Source of the DNA: a bacterium
GTDB lineage: Bacteria; Cyanobacteriota; Vampirovibrionia; Gastranaerophilales; Gastranaerophilaceae
Direction: 5' to 3'
DNA: 36,551 nucleotides
Assembly: GCA_017544545.1 (NCBI GenBank)
Contig: JAFYDY010000007.1
Coordinates: 1-36,551 of the forward strand
In this document: positions 27,689 to 36,153 of the stretch, piece by piece
How the letters are laid out: every line of letters starts with the position of its first letter
How positions within the stretch are numbered: position 1 is the stretch's first letter
The notes under the pieces: model-generated
The model's input: the letters and a program-made list of their open reading frames with translations, nothing else
The model's database searches: none
Told to the model about the DNA's origin: nothing
Program-made: the position numbers and the translations under genes

Positions 27689-28751
27689 TGTTTGTCACCT
27701 CTCCTAAATTTGCAATAGCATTTTCACCGAGTGTGTAATTTTGCGCTGCATCTTCAATTTTTGTATTTGCAATATCGATAATGCCCTCGACATTTAAAAG
27801 CCGCGTTTCGATTTGCGATATTCTCACAATCAAATTTGTGTTTGCATCCCAAGTTTTATTTAGCTCTAGAAAATAATTTTCAATAGCCGCTTCGACATTA
27901 GGTTTTACATCAAGCCACGTATAACCGTCTTGAAGTGTGAATTCTGAATCAATATCCAATGTGGTAGCTGTTACGCCGGCAACGGTTACGACGTGTCCAA
28001 TGGGTGCAATTCCTATCCCTTCGCCTTGATTTTGAGTGGGATCTATAGCCGTTTGAACGCTGGAAATCAAAGCACTTGAAGGAACGCCAAATTCAGAATT
28101 CATAATGACTAATTTAACAGTACCGCCGCCGTTCCACGTTGGATAAACCTTTACACCGCCGACACCGGATAAGGCATTGACTTTTCGTTTGTAATCAGTG
28201 ATATTTCCGCCAAAAGCTTGATTGTCAAAGCTTGCAAAATATCTATTTCTAAAATCTTCAGTGCTTTCTTCGTCTTCTCCGGGTATCAAAACATCTGTAA
28301 TTTCTGCGTATTGCAATCCCTCAATGTAGTTTATAGGGATGAGTTGTCCAAAGTTGTAATTTGCATCGCTGCCCGCCTCTTCGCATTGCAATTTATATTG
28401 TCCGTCTGTGATTTTTTCAGTAACAACATAATTCAAATTTTCAAGCGAGAAACGTTCACCGATAGTAATTTCTAAGTTAGACGGTGTGAAAACACCTTTT
28501 ACAATTGCTTTAGTTGCTGGATAAGGTGTCAAACCACGCTCTGAAGCTCTTTTTGTTAAATTTTCGCGGTTTGCTGTGTCTGCAAAAGTTTCATCCATAA
28601 TCACATCTAAATTTATATACATGTTTTGCAGTTCGACCGCCGCCGGTGCGAGTGCGTTATAAATTATTGAGCCTTGGCGTTTGTCTAAGTTATCAGGGAT
28701 GCGGTCCAGCGTATCATTCAAAATTTTTTCATACGTATAATTTTCAAACAT
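27678..28751 (-). CDS. Baseplate J-like wedge protein (XkdT)
   Basis: About 357 residues from ATG 28751, eight bases after GGCGGTG. The PF04865 pattern is present: RQGSIIYNALAPAAVELQNM, NRENLTKRASERGL, and in the centre DVLIPGEDEESTEDFRNRYF, then GGNITDYKRKVNALSGVGGV and VKVYPTWNGGG. It forms the wedge of the contractile-tail baseplate. Confidence 0.93.
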   Translation of the reverse strand: MFENYTYEKILNDTLDRIPDNLDKRQGSIIYNALAPAAVELQNMYINLDVIMDETFADTANRENLTKRASERGLTPYPATKAIVKGVFTPSNLEITIGERFSLENLNYVVTEKITDGQYKLQCEEAGSDANYNFGQLIPINYIEGLQYAEITDVLIPGEDEESTEDFRNRYFASFDNQAFGGNITDYKRKVNALSGVGGVKVYPTWNGGGTVKLVIMNSEFGVPSSALISSVQTAIDPTQNQGEGIGIAPIGHVVTVAGVTATTLDIDSEFTLQDGYTWLDVKPNVEAAIENYFLELNKTWDANTNLIVRISQIETRLLNVEGIIDIANTKIEDAAQNYTLGENAIANLGEVTNSAT

Positions 28752-29152
28752 CAAATATTCACCGCCTTTTGCTCTTCAACGTCTCCGAAAATAGTTTTAA
28801 CTACAAAATAAGCCGTAATAGATTTTTTGTTTGACTCAAACTCAAAATCTACTACAGCTTCGATTCTGTCATCTTGCAATAATGCGTCTGTTATTCTGCT
28901 TTGAATTTGCACTATCGCATAATTTTTTTCACAGCCAATTAAATCGTCAAACTCAACACCATAATCCCAGTCATAAATAAGATATTGGTATCTTTGCGTA
29001 TTTAAAATCAAATATATAGCTTGTTTTACAGCTTGCAAATCATCTACAAAGCCTTTGATATTGTCATCTAGAGTATTCAATCTGAATGTATAGCTAGGCT
29101 GATTTTGTATTTGGAAGTCAGAAGTTAACTCAAAATTTGTTTGTGGCAACAT
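28751..29152 (-). CDS. Baseplate protein DUF2634 (XkdS/gp25-like)
   Basis: A 133-residue protein. The pattern SYTFRLNTLDDNIKGFVDDL, LNTQRYQYLIYDWDYGVEFD and ITDALLQDDRIEAVVDFEFE fits the gp25-like/DUF2634 family that binds the sheath initiator region of the baseplate. Start and stop overlap neighbours by one to four bases, showing a compact operon. Confidence 0.9.
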   Translation of the reverse strand: MLPQTNFELTSDFQIQNQPSYTFRLNTLDDNIKGFVDDLQAVKQAIYLILNTQRYQYLIYDWDYGVEFDDLIGCEKNYAIVQIQSRITDALLQDDRIEAVVDFEFESNKKSITAYFVVKTIFGDVEEQKAVNI

Positions 29153-29469
29153 TATTCATCCACCTCCGTCAATCTCGATAAAACTAAATATTTTTGTCCA
29201 CCTTGTACTCTAGCAAGTATTAGTTTGTCATCAACTTTAAGTGCGCTTTTGATTTCAATTTCCTTTTCCTCATCATCAATCACAATATTAATTTTTCTGT
29301 CGGTAAATTCTTCAGGGACAATCAAAAACGATTCAGAGAGCGTCAATTTTTGCTCTAAATCAATTTTCAGAGGCTCGATAGATAAAACTATGCCATAAAC
29401 TATTTCAACTGGTTTAGATGCATTTATGGCGTCAATAGAAGCGGTCTTAATTGATTCAAGTAAATTCAT
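29152..29469 (-). CDS. Baseplate protein DUF2577 (XkdR-like)
   Basis: A 105-residue protein from ATG 29469 (AAGGAGG upstream). An open frame to 29517 lies inside the previous gene. It begins MNLLESIKTASIDAINASKP and has the family pattern VEIVYGIVLSIEPLKI, then a beta region SFLIVPEEFTD and DDKLILARVQGGQKYLVLSR. OB-fold-like hub/spike-associated protein. Confidence 0.85.
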   Translation of the reverse strand: MNLLESIKTASIDAINASKPVEIVYGIVLSIEPLKIDLEQKLTLSESFLIVPEEFTDRKINIVIDDEEKEIEIKSALKVDDKLILARVQGGQKYLVLSRLTEVDE

Positions 29470-29479
29470 GTTTGCCTCC

Positions 29480-30463
29480 TTAATTTGTCGCGCCAAAATC
29501 AGAGCGGTATAAATCAAGCGTCATTGTATATTCGTTATTACTAAATTCGTGCTTGGCTTTTTCAATAAGCATGTAGCCATTTAAAATAATATCGCCCAAA
29601 TTTAATTGAGTATAAACAGAGCTTCCAGCCCGCGCGCGTATATCACCAAAAATATCTTTTACGGATAGAGTACGGGATGGCTGATTATACAGAGAAAGCA
29701 TTGCTTGAGCTTTTGCTTTAGCGTTTTCGTTCGTATTTAGCTTTTCTGTAAGCTGCAAAATTCCCCATTTGCTAATTGCGCTAACATCTTGTTCAATGGT
29801 GAATTGGCGCTTGTTTGTGTCTTTGTCATCAATATAAAGTTGGATTCTGTTATAGGTTTTGTCGTCGATTGATGTTTTGTAATCAAAGTTTTGAGCTGAG
29901 ATATCGCTTATTATAAAGCTTTTGTCGATTAACATTTCGTTAATGTTTTTTAACGTTAAAGAGCCGAAGTCATCATACAAAACATAAAGCTTATTTGTGT
30001 TCAAAAGCGTGTCGTTAAGCGCGTTTTGGATTATGTCAAAGAGCGTTGAATTGTCTTCGATTTTGGCGGGTATTTTATAACTTGTATTTTGCAGTTGCCC
30101 CGTTTTCAATAAAAAATCGCTGGCAATCATGCCAACGACTTCATTCGCTGTTTTATTTTCATATGTGTAAGTGTGTTTGTTTTTGAGATATCGCAACTGA
30201 TCATACGCAGTAACTTGTATATGATGCTCTTTATCTCTCGATTTTGAAAATACATAGCCAAAGAAAACGTTTTGGTTATCGTATTTAAAAATAACGCTGC
30301 TGCCCTCGTTAAAGTCTATTTGCGAATCCTTAACGATTGTAAAAGTTAGCTTTCCGGCAACACCTTTTCTTTCTGTTTGCCAAACGATTTCATCTTTGAT
30401 TATTGGCGCGTATGTCTTTTTGTTGACATTGTTGTAAATATATAACTCGATTTTATTTCCCAT
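29480..30463 (-). CDS. Baseplate hub protein (XkdQ/YqbQ-like)
   Basis: About 327 residues from ATG 30463 (GGCGG upstream). It has a beta-rich N-terminus (KDEIVWQTERKGVAGKLTFT), YGYVF-like VFFGYVFSKSRD, then IIQNALNDTLLNTNKLYVLY and a C-terminal LGDIILNGYMLIEKAKHEFS. This matches the PF24032/XkdQ hub that sits at the tail tip like T4 gp27. Upstream is the par-like module. Confidence 0.88.
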   Translation of the reverse strand: MGNKIELYIYNNVNKKTYAPIIKDEIVWQTERKGVAGKLTFTIVKDSQIDFNEGSSVIFKYDNQNVFFGYVFSKSRDKEHHIQVTAYDQLRYLKNKHTYTYENKTANEVVGMIASDFLLKTGQLQNTSYKIPAKIEDNSTLFDIIQNALNDTLLNTNKLYVLYDDFGSLTLKNINEMLIDKSFIISDISAQNFDYKTSIDDKTYNRIQLYIDDKDTNKRQFTIEQDVSAISKWGILQLTEKLNTNENAKAKAQAMLSLYNQPSRTLSVKDIFGDIRARAGSSVYTQLNLGDIILNGYMLIEKAKHEFSNNEYTMTLDLYRSDFGATN

Positions 30464-30483
30464 CGTTTGCACCGCCTTTTTTG

Positions 30484-30512
30484 TTGGTTTATAAGCGATT
30501 TTGTGTTAAAAT
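30484..30512 (+). promoter_or_regulatory. Promoter of the par-like toxin mRNA
   Basis: TTGGTT (30484-30489), 17-base spacer, TAAAAT (30507-30512). The mRNA would start near 30518, immediately at GTTGTCAC, which pairs with its own 3' region. Confidence 0.55.
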
Positions 30513-30564
30513 GGTTGGGTTGTCACACTCCATACTCTGGACAACAGAGAGGAGGTGTATCGCT

Positions 30565-30645
30565 TTGAAGGAACTCTCAACATTTTTATTGTCTATCGCA
30601 GCAAATGTGCTTTCTTACTACATTTGCAAGTGGCTTGATAGATAA
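30565..30645 (+). CDS. 26-residue membrane peptide, candidate Fst-like toxin
   Basis: The peptide runs KELSTFLLSIAANVLSYYIC then KWLDR after a TTG start, with AGGAGGTG seven bases upstream. It is one membrane helix with a charged end, of the short 'YYICKWLDR' class seen on Bacillota plasmids and phages. The 5' end GTTGTCAC (30519-30526) is perfectly complementary to GTGACAAC just after the stop (30649-30656), so the mRNA can close on itself. Direct repeats shared with the opposing RNA cover its first codons (30571-30587) and codons 16-19 (30611-30620). It is on the opposite strand to the late operon. Confidence 0.68.
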   Translation: MKELSTFLLSIAANVLSYYICKWLDR

Positions 30646-30666
30646 TTAGTGACAACAAGCACAATA

Positions 30667-30698
30667 GAAAACCTGCAGTTAGCGGCTGCAGGTTTTTT
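30667..30698. terminator. Bidirectional terminator of the par-like module
   Basis: AACCTGCAG / CTGCAGGTT with a 7-base loop; T-run on the plus strand and weaker T-run on the minus strand. Both convergent RNAs end here. Confidence 0.9.
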
Positions 30699-30732
30699 GT
30701 GTATCACTTGAACTTTCAACATTTTTCTTACT
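30667..30732 (-). ncRNA. Candidate RNA II-type antitoxin of the par-like module
   Basis: About 66 nt, from the strong promoter at 30739-30768 to the shared terminator. It begins with the complement of TTTCTTACTA (30724-30733, identical to 30611-30620) and then of GAACTTTCAACATTTTT (30710-30726, 16 of 17 identical to 30571-30587). Because these repeats are direct in the DNA and the RNAs are convergent, the small RNA is complementary to the translation start of the toxin mRNA at two sites. This is the arrangement of DRa and DRb in par of pAD1, whose RNA II has about the same length. Confidence 0.72.
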
Positions 30733-30738
30733 AACCTC

Positions 30739-30768
30739 ATTATAAACTCAAGATTAGCTCAAAGTCAA
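30739..30768 (-). promoter_or_regulatory. Promoter of the par-like antitoxin RNA
   Basis: Minus strand TTGACT (30763-30768), 18-base spacer, TATAAT (30739-30744). It is the strongest promoter in this part of the window and should act without phage factors. Confidence 0.85.
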
Positions 30769-30778
30769 GTATACCCAT

Positions 30779-31426
30779 TCAAGAAAGTTTTAAAACCTGT
30801 CCAACCGATAAAAAATTTGGGTTTGAAATATTGTTCAAATTAGCCAAATCTTTATATTTAGAGCCGTCTCCAAGTTGCTTTTTTGCGATATTCCATAATG
30901 TATCTCCGGCTTTAACAGTATAAGTTTTGGCTGGAGTTTTTGTGGTTTGACGCGGTGTTTGTTTTGTAGATGTTAAAGCACCATCTGAATTTTGCTTAAC
31001 TTCAACTGTTTGCGTCGAATACTCGCGATATTGCTTAAGATTAATTTTAAAAGTAACATCAAAGCCATTATCGGCATCTTCAACTATTTCGTAATCTTCA
31101 AGTGTAACCATCATGTTGGTGGCAAATTCGCTTTTGTTTGCTGATATTTGGCGCAAAACAGTAAACTTAAACGGCTTAAGTTGCGTTTTCAAATTTTCAA
31201 GCACAGAAAAATAATATTCTGGGCTTTGCAACTCACGCGCAAATGGATATTTGCCGACAATAGGGACTGAAAAATCAAAACTAATTTCAGATAGCCCCGG
31301 TGTTTTTAAAATATTAACTTGGCCAAAATTAATTAGCTCAATCGTTTTGTTTTGGTTTTTAATTTTGATTTGCAACTGCTTTGGTGTAATAGGCAACAAA
31401 ACATTATCAAGGTAAAAAGAATACAT
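30779..31426 (-). CDS. LysM-containing tail/baseplate protein (XkdP)
   Basis: A 215-residue protein. The N-terminal region (FYLDNVLLPITPKQLQIKI) is typical of XkdP/YqbP. A Gln/Thr-rich linker at about 140-165 leads to a C-terminal LysM domain (YTVKAGDTLWNIAKKQLGDG with LANLNNISNPNFLSVGQVLK), which binds peptidoglycan. It sits between the tape measure and the hub and probably contacts the cell wall during tube penetration. Its start abuts the tape-measure stop. Confidence 0.92.
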   Translation of the reverse strand: MYSFYLDNVLLPITPKQLQIKIKNQNKTIELINFGQVNILKTPGLSEISFDFSVPIVGKYPFARELQSPEYYFSVLENLKTQLKPFKFTVLRQISANKSEFATNMMVTLEDYEIVEDADNGFDVTFKINLKQYREYSTQTVEVKQNSDGALTSTKQTPRQTTKTPAKTYTVKAGDTLWNIAKKQLGDGSKYKDLANLNNISNPNFLSVGQVLKLS

Positions 31427-33537
31427 TAGGCATACACTCCCTCCACCTGCGTTGCTAATTGTTCATTAAGTTTTTGAGTTAAGACATTTACAACGCCATC
31501 GATGTCCATATCTGAAGCAATCGAGTTATTGTTTGTCATCTCAACTTTAATTTGCGCAGTAGTAAATTTATTTATCGCGTCACGCTCAGCAAGCGAACGT
31601 AAATATTTCAAATCTTCATCGGTTGCAGATAAAGCATTATTCAATGCGCCGGTGTTAGCTGCAGTGCTACCTGTATTGTTTGCGATATCATCTAAAATAC
31701 TAGATTCATCTGAGACATTGGGGAAGAAATCTTGAATAGTTTTTTCAATGTTTTTACCAAGAGAAGAACCCCAGTTGTAGCCGCTTTTGTAGAAATCGGA
31801 TAAATTAGCAGTTGATAACTTTATTTTGTCTGGAAATTGAGCTGGTTTAACTTTTTCAGCATTAGCGCGCGCGGCATTTGCCCAATCATGAAAATTAACT
31901 GCTCCGTTTGAAAGTTCAAAATTAAATTTAGTACCTTTTTTCAATTCAAACCCAAAAACTTTTGATGAAATGCCACCGAAAATATCAACAAATCCATTCC
32001 ACGCATCAATAACTTTGTTAAAAGCTTTAATCATGAAATTTGTAAATTTGGTAGCTGCTTCACCAGAGTGATCAACAAAATCTGCTAAACCGTCAAATAT
32101 AAACGCCATTAATACGGAAAAAAGATATTGGATAGTATTAAATGGGTCGGTAATAAATCCAACCAACAATTGAAGATATCCGACAATAAAATTCCAAGTA
32201 TAAGCAACAATGTTCCAAATAAAACCTGCAAGCCATGAAACACCACCGGCAATAATACCAATAGTGCTTAAACTTTGACCTGTTACTTTGTTTAGCGATT
32301 TCACATATGAATTAATTGCAATCCCTAACGCGGCAAAACCAATTATAAAATTGCCACTGAGCAAGGCAACAGTAGCAACTGCAGCTGATGTTAATCCAAT
32401 AAAACCTCTAAGACCATCCCAATCTATTTTGCCTAATAAATCTATTAAGCTTGCTGTTAAATCAACAACAACGCTTAGCGCTTTTGAAATGCCCAGTATA
32501 ACCTTTTGAATCAATGGTAAATTCCTTATTAACGTATCAAAAAATCTCGTTATACTAGAGCCTAAAATTTTACCGGCTTGTTCATACGTATCGCCTAAAA
32601 GATTATTGAATTGTGTCATTCGACCGACAGGGGTATTACTCAAAGCTTCATACATACCATGAGTTTTGCTTTCAATGACTGCGCTTACAACAGCTGCCTT
32701 TTGCATCTCCCGCGTCATTTCTTTGTAGCCTTGCCCTAAAGCTTCAACATATTGAGTTTGTGTCGCTGTCCCTTGTATAACAGCTTTTTGTGCCTCTGTA
32801 AATTTAAAGTTTTTGCGCTCTAACCCTGTAAAAGTTCCGTTCATTGCTTTAGTTAAATCTGCAGCATAACTTGCCATTCCTGAAGCGTCTACACTTTTGC
32901 CTTGAGACATGCTGATTGCATAATTAGCCAAAGCATCCATCATTTTTGTTAAGGATTGCTTGTTATTTATTACTTTAGCCATTTCACTAGCCCCAGAAAT
33001 CATTGCTTCATCTCCAAACATACCGCGAGATTGAATTTCAGCCGCCTTTTTTAAAACCTCTTCAAAGACGTTTTTGCTCCCACCGGTATTGGCTAAAGTA
33101 ACTTGTAATTTTATCTCAGCGTTTGCTTGTATTTGCTCGGCTTCAATACTTTTTTTGATGAAGTCAATCGCTTTTTTAACAGCAATGATGGCTGCTAAAA
33201 CACCAGCTATAATTGGCCCAGTCATAGCCGCAGCCGCTGCTTTTATTTTTTCGAACAAATTAGTTACTAATACACTCGCTGCGTTTATGCTTGCGATAAA
33301 TTTATTTTGTAAGCTAGCAGCTGCTAACTTGATGTTTGAAGCAATTTGTACAAATTTATTTGACGTCTGATTTAGCTTAGAATTTGTTTTATCAATAGCT
33401 TTAGTGTCAAACACTTTGTTGCTTGCAGTGTTTAATTTTTCGCAATGAGAAGTTGCTTTATCAAGAGCAGTAGTAATTTTATTTATAACCGGGCTTGCTT
33501 TATCGGTCATTTTTATGCTTGTTTCAATCGTAGCCAC
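31426..33537 (-). CDS. Tape measure protein
   Basis: A 703-residue protein with GTG start at 33537 after AGGAGG. An N-terminal helical part ([20 protein letters not shown]) is typical of Xkd-type tape measures. Several hydrophobic stretches occur at about 100-130 ([20 protein letters not shown]), 375-410 ([20 protein letters not shown]) and 425-470, as expected for a protein that spans the tube and inserts in the membrane. The length suggests a fairly short contractile tail, of the order of 100 nm. Its ribosome site overlaps the end of the frameshifted chaperone frame. Confidence 0.93.
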   Translation of the reverse strand: MATIETSIKMTDKASPVINKITTALDKATSHCEKLNTASNKVFDTKAIDKTNSKLNQTSNKFVQIASNIKLAAASLQNKFIASINAASVLVTNLFEKIKAAAAAMTGPIIAGVLAAIIAVKKAIDFIKKSIEAEQIQANAEIKLQVTLANTGGSKNVFEEVLKKAAEIQSRGMFGDEAMISGASEMAKVINNKQSLTKMMDALANYAISMSQGKSVDASGMASYAADLTKAMNGTFTGLERKNFKFTEAQKAVIQGTATQTQYVEALGQGYKEMTREMQKAAVVSAVIESKTHGMYEALSNTPVGRMTQFNNLLGDTYEQAGKILGSSITRFFDTLIRNLPLIQKVILGISKALSVVVDLTASLIDLLGKIDWDGLRGFIGLTSAAVATVALLSGNFIIGFAALGIAINSYVKSLNKVTGQSLSTIGIIAGGVSWLAGFIWNIVAYTWNFIVGYLQLLVGFITDPFNTIQYLFSVLMAFIFDGLADFVDHSGEAATKFTNFMIKAFNKVIDAWNGFVDIFGGISSKVFGFELKKGTKFNFELSNGAVNFHDWANAARANAEKVKPAQFPDKIKLSTANLSDFYKSGYNWGSSLGKNIEKTIQDFFPNVSDESSILDDIANNTGSTAANTGALNNALSATDEDLKYLRSLAERDAINKFTTAQIKVEMTNNNSIASDMDIDGVVNVLTQKLNEQLATQVEGVYA

Positions 33538-33541
33538 GCTT

Positions 33542-34149
33542 TCACCTCCTACGATTTTTTTTAACCTTTTGAAGCTCTTTCTTATCGTTTTCGATTTTCA
33601 CATCTATGCAAGCGATAACAAAAGCTTTTTCGTATCGGTCTAATTGTAAAAATTGAGAGGGCAACATTTTGAGTTTATGCAAACAGTAAAATGCATAATT
33701 ACTCTCAACATCACCCTCTTTAATTAGTTTTTTGCTTCTTCGACTAAGTCTTGCATGGACTTATCAAATCCGCAAATCTCTTGAACTTTTATAAGATAGT
33801 CTGCAAATTCACCGGGCAAAAGCATTGCTTTTAATAATTCATCATTACTCATTACGCCATATGAATCTTGCAAATTTGCGTCATTGAGATTTGGAAAAGC
33901 TGTACACGCAGCCGCCAATAATCCCATGTATTTATTTGTGTCTATTTCTTGCGTGAATTGATTGCGTTTGCCTACAATTGGGACTTTGTGCATTGAGTTT
34001 TTGCGCAAATCTTCATCTTCTTTTGATGTGATAGCCCTAATTTCCCACTCAATCGGTTTATTGTTTGCATCCACAAATCTTTCTGAAGCAACAAATTTTA
34101 TATTTTCTGCTTGAACTGCGTTTTGCTTTAAAAATCCGTTTAAGTCCAT
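33542..34149 (-). CDS. Tail assembly chaperone, -1 frameshift product (gpGT-like)
   Basis: The 141-residue frame at 33724-34149 ends in codons GCA AAA AAC TAA. The heptamer AAAAAAC at 33727-33733 is the canonical A AAA AAC slippery site. A -1 shift there enters a frame that is open for 61 further residues ([20 protein letters not shown] onward, ending KKNRRR) and stops at 33542-33544, inside the tape-measure ribosome site. The fusion would be about 202 residues. Such G/GT pairs are conserved immediately upstream of tape measures and help wrap the tape during tail assembly. The site and frame are seen; the ratio of products is not. Confidence 0.85.
33724..34149 (-). CDS. Tail assembly chaperone, unshifted product (XkdN-like)
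   Basis: A 141-residue protein: [60 protein letters not shown] and [18 protein letters not shown]. This is the pattern of XkdN-type chaperones (phage tail assembly chaperone, Gp14-like). It is encoded between the tube and tape-measure genes and shares its N-terminus with the frameshift product. Confidence 0.9.
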   Translation of the reverse strand: MDLNGFLKQNAVQAENIKFVASERFVDANNKPIEWEIRAITSKEDEDLRKNSMHKVPIVGKRNQFTQEIDTNKYMGLLAAACTAFPNLNDANLQDSYGVMSNDELLKAMLLPGEFADYLIKVQEICGFDKSMQDLVEEAKN

Positions 34150-34186
34150 GTTTACGCTCCTTAATCAATAAAAAAATTATATGCCT

Positions 34187-34657
34187 CTAAATCATGCCAT
34201 TAAGATTGGTAAATTTCTCAGGCATCTCCCAAGAATCGAATGTGCCTGAAATGTCTTCAGTTAAAAGTTCTTCATCAGCGTTAAATTTGGTTAATGTACC
34301 GCCGTCCATTAAGCAATTCTTAAGAATAATAGTCTGTCGACCTGCGTCTGACGTTGGGTCTGAAGTTGTTACTTGTATATCAAAATAAACCATTTCGCCG
34401 TTTACTTGATAGCGATAAAGCAATTCGCGCAAAATCGATTGATTAAAATAAGCTGTACCAGACCAAGTACCATTGCTTCCAGCTGATTTATGCCCTTTAG
34501 ACGTTCTGCCTAAAATAGCAACATCGATAATATTATTTTCTACTTTCGCTTCGAACTCGCGAATCTGCATGAAATTATAGCGGTTGCCCTCAATTATTAC
34601 ATAACATTCTGCTAAAGCTCCGCTTATTGCGTCTCTTGCATTCATTGTATTAGCCAT
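34187..34657 (-). CDS. Tail tube protein (XkdM-like)
   Basis: A 156-residue protein. Pattern: NARDAISGALAECYVIIEGN, the YNFMQIREFEAKVE segment, DVAILGRTSKGHKSAGSNGT and a C-terminal EDISGTFDSWEMPEKFTNLN, as in PF09393 (DUF2001) tube proteins of PBSX-type tails. Hexameric rings stack to form the inner tube. It follows the sheath gene. Confidence 0.93.
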   Translation of the reverse strand: MANTMNARDAISGALAECYVIIEGNRYNFMQIREFEAKVENNIIDVAILGRTSKGHKSAGSNGTWSGTAYFNQSILRELLYRYQVNGEMVYFDIQVTTSDPTSDAGRQTIILKNCLMDGGTLTKFNADEELLTEDISGTFDSWEMPEKFTNLNGMI

Positions 34658-34672
34658 TTATAATTCCCTCCC

Positions 34673-35977
34673 TTACGCTACAACACATTGCATATAAAGT
34701 TGCGCCATGCAATTTGTCGGTGTGATTTTGTCAAAAACAACAACAGATTTTTTAGTTTCTCCGGCTTCAACAGTTACATCGCTACTTTCAAAATTTTCGA
34801 TAGCGTGTATTGATTCAAGCTGTTTGTGATGAGTGATAATGTCATTCCAAAGAGAAATACGTCCACTTTCATCATTTGGGATAATGCCCAGATATCTAGT
34901 ATTGAAAATAAAAGCGATGTCATTTGCAACTTGATCCAAAACTCTTATTGTCTGGTTAGATTTGAAATCATCACCTTTTTCAATTGTGGTAGTTGTAAGC
35001 GTGTTAATGTCTTCTAACACGCGTGCATTACCGTCTACATTGTGAAAAATGAATTTACCAGCTGTTAAAGCAGCTTCGAGCTCAGATTGTGTGTAATCAG
35101 TATTGACAGTGTATTCACCATCGTAAAGTCTGTTTGTATTAGATTTATTTATTTCACAACCAGCGCTTGCACCGGTTACCCAGTAAACCAAATCAGCAGC
35201 CGTATTATTTTCAACTGAAATAACGCCCTCAAAATCAGCCGTTGTGTATTTGTGAAGTACGCACTGAAATTTAACACCTTGCTCATCACGCATACGCTTT
35301 GTAAAGGCTGTCATTAATGCTTTTACATCGCTTGAAGTGCTAACGGCTCCGATTGTATTGAATGAATAAGCTTCGATCTTGTCCAAAAAGTCACTGTAAC
35401 TTTGAGTTGTTACTGTTGCGTTTGCGCCGCCTGAAAGCGATACTGTCTCAGCCTCCAAAGAAACAGACGCAATCCAATCAACAAAATCATTGTTTGTTAA
35501 TGCGCTGCTTGTAGCGCTTGCACCGGTTACATTTTGCGAATCCATTACAACGTTATCAAGTAATGTTTTTACGTTGTAGCCGGTTGTATTTGCGCCATCT
35601 GTAATAGCTGTCACAACAACTTTTAAATTATTTCCGCGTGTGCCTGCATATTTAGCTGTTGCATATTTACAAGTTGCTTTTGTGCCGGTACCTAAACGAT
35701 AAGCGTACAATGTTTTTGCATTTAAAAATAAATCTCTTAAGCCTTTCATGTTGGCATGTGTGTAATCATAGCCAAAAAGAGTTAAAGAATTATTTTTAAA
35801 ATCTTCAGCCGTAACCGTAAATACTTTGCCCTCAACACCCCAATTTAAATCTAAAGGCATTGCAGCATAACCGCGCTCTCCTAAAGTTGAGCTTGCACGT
35901 TTAGCAGAAACAAAATTTATATAACTACCGGGTAAAATTTTATTTTGAGTTACCCAGGTTCCTCCGCCTAATGCCAT
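34673..35977 (-). CDS. Contractile tail sheath protein (XkdK-like)
   Basis: A 434-residue sheath subunit. It begins MALGGGTWVTQNKILPGSYI NFVSA-type, a sheath N-terminus shared by Xkd phages. It has GVEGKVFTVTAEDF, YRLGTGTKATCKYATAKYAG TRGNN-type handshake region and a C-terminal FNTRYLGIIPNDESG and TVEAGETKKSVVVFDKITPT. Its presence establishes a contractile (myovirus) tail. AAGGAG lies ten bases before the ATG. Confidence 0.94.
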   Translation of the reverse strand: MALGGGTWVTQNKILPGSYINFVSAKRASSTLGERGYAAMPLDLNWGVEGKVFTVTAEDFKNNSLTLFGYDYTHANMKGLRDLFLNAKTLYAYRLGTGTKATCKYATAKYAGTRGNNLKVVVTAITDGANTTGYNVKTLLDNVVMDSQNVTGASATSSALTNNDFVDWIASVSLEAETVSLSGGANATVTTQSYSDFLDKIEAYSFNTIGAVSTSSDVKALMTAFTKRMRDEQGVKFQCVLHKYTTADFEGVISVENNTAADLVYWVTGASAGCEINKSNTNRLYDGEYTVNTDYTQSELEAALTAGKFIFHNVDGNARVLEDINTLTTTTIEKGDDFKSNQTIRVLDQVANDIAFIFNTRYLGIIPNDESGRISLWNDIITHHKQLESIHAIENFESSDVTVEAGETKKSVVVFDKITPTNCMAQLYMQCVVA

Positions 35978-35982
35978 TTACA

Positions 35983-36153
35983 TCATTCTCCTTTCAACTT
36001 TTTTTCAATAATTTTTTTCGCGTCTGCGATAGTATAAGTTTTGTCCTTTTCTAAAAAAGCATTGGCAATGTCTGCTTTCCAAAGTCTGCAGTTTGCCAAT
36101 GCTTCAGTAGTGTATTTAGTTTCTTTCTTTGTTTCGTGTTTTTCATCGCTCAT
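35983..36153 (-). CDS. Small protein between tail terminator and sheath
   Basis: A 56-residue protein (MSDEKHETKKETKYTTEALA onwards, ending IIEKKLKGE), with GAGGTG before the ATG and an ATGA overlap with the tail terminator stop. It has a charged N-terminus followed by two helices with TYTIADAKKIIEKKL, resembling the small XkdJ-type genes that precede the sheath gene. Too short for the usual length cut-off but clearly in the operon. Role unknown. Confidence 0.72.
   Translation of the reverse strand: MSDEKHETKKETKYTTEALANCRLWKADIANAFLEKDKTYTIADAKKIIEKKLKGE

Noticed and set aside
30519-30546. Local 5' hairpin GTTGTC/GACAAC as a protein operator
   Set aside because: It is better read as an mRNA hairpin competing with the 5'/3' pairing of the toxin transcript.
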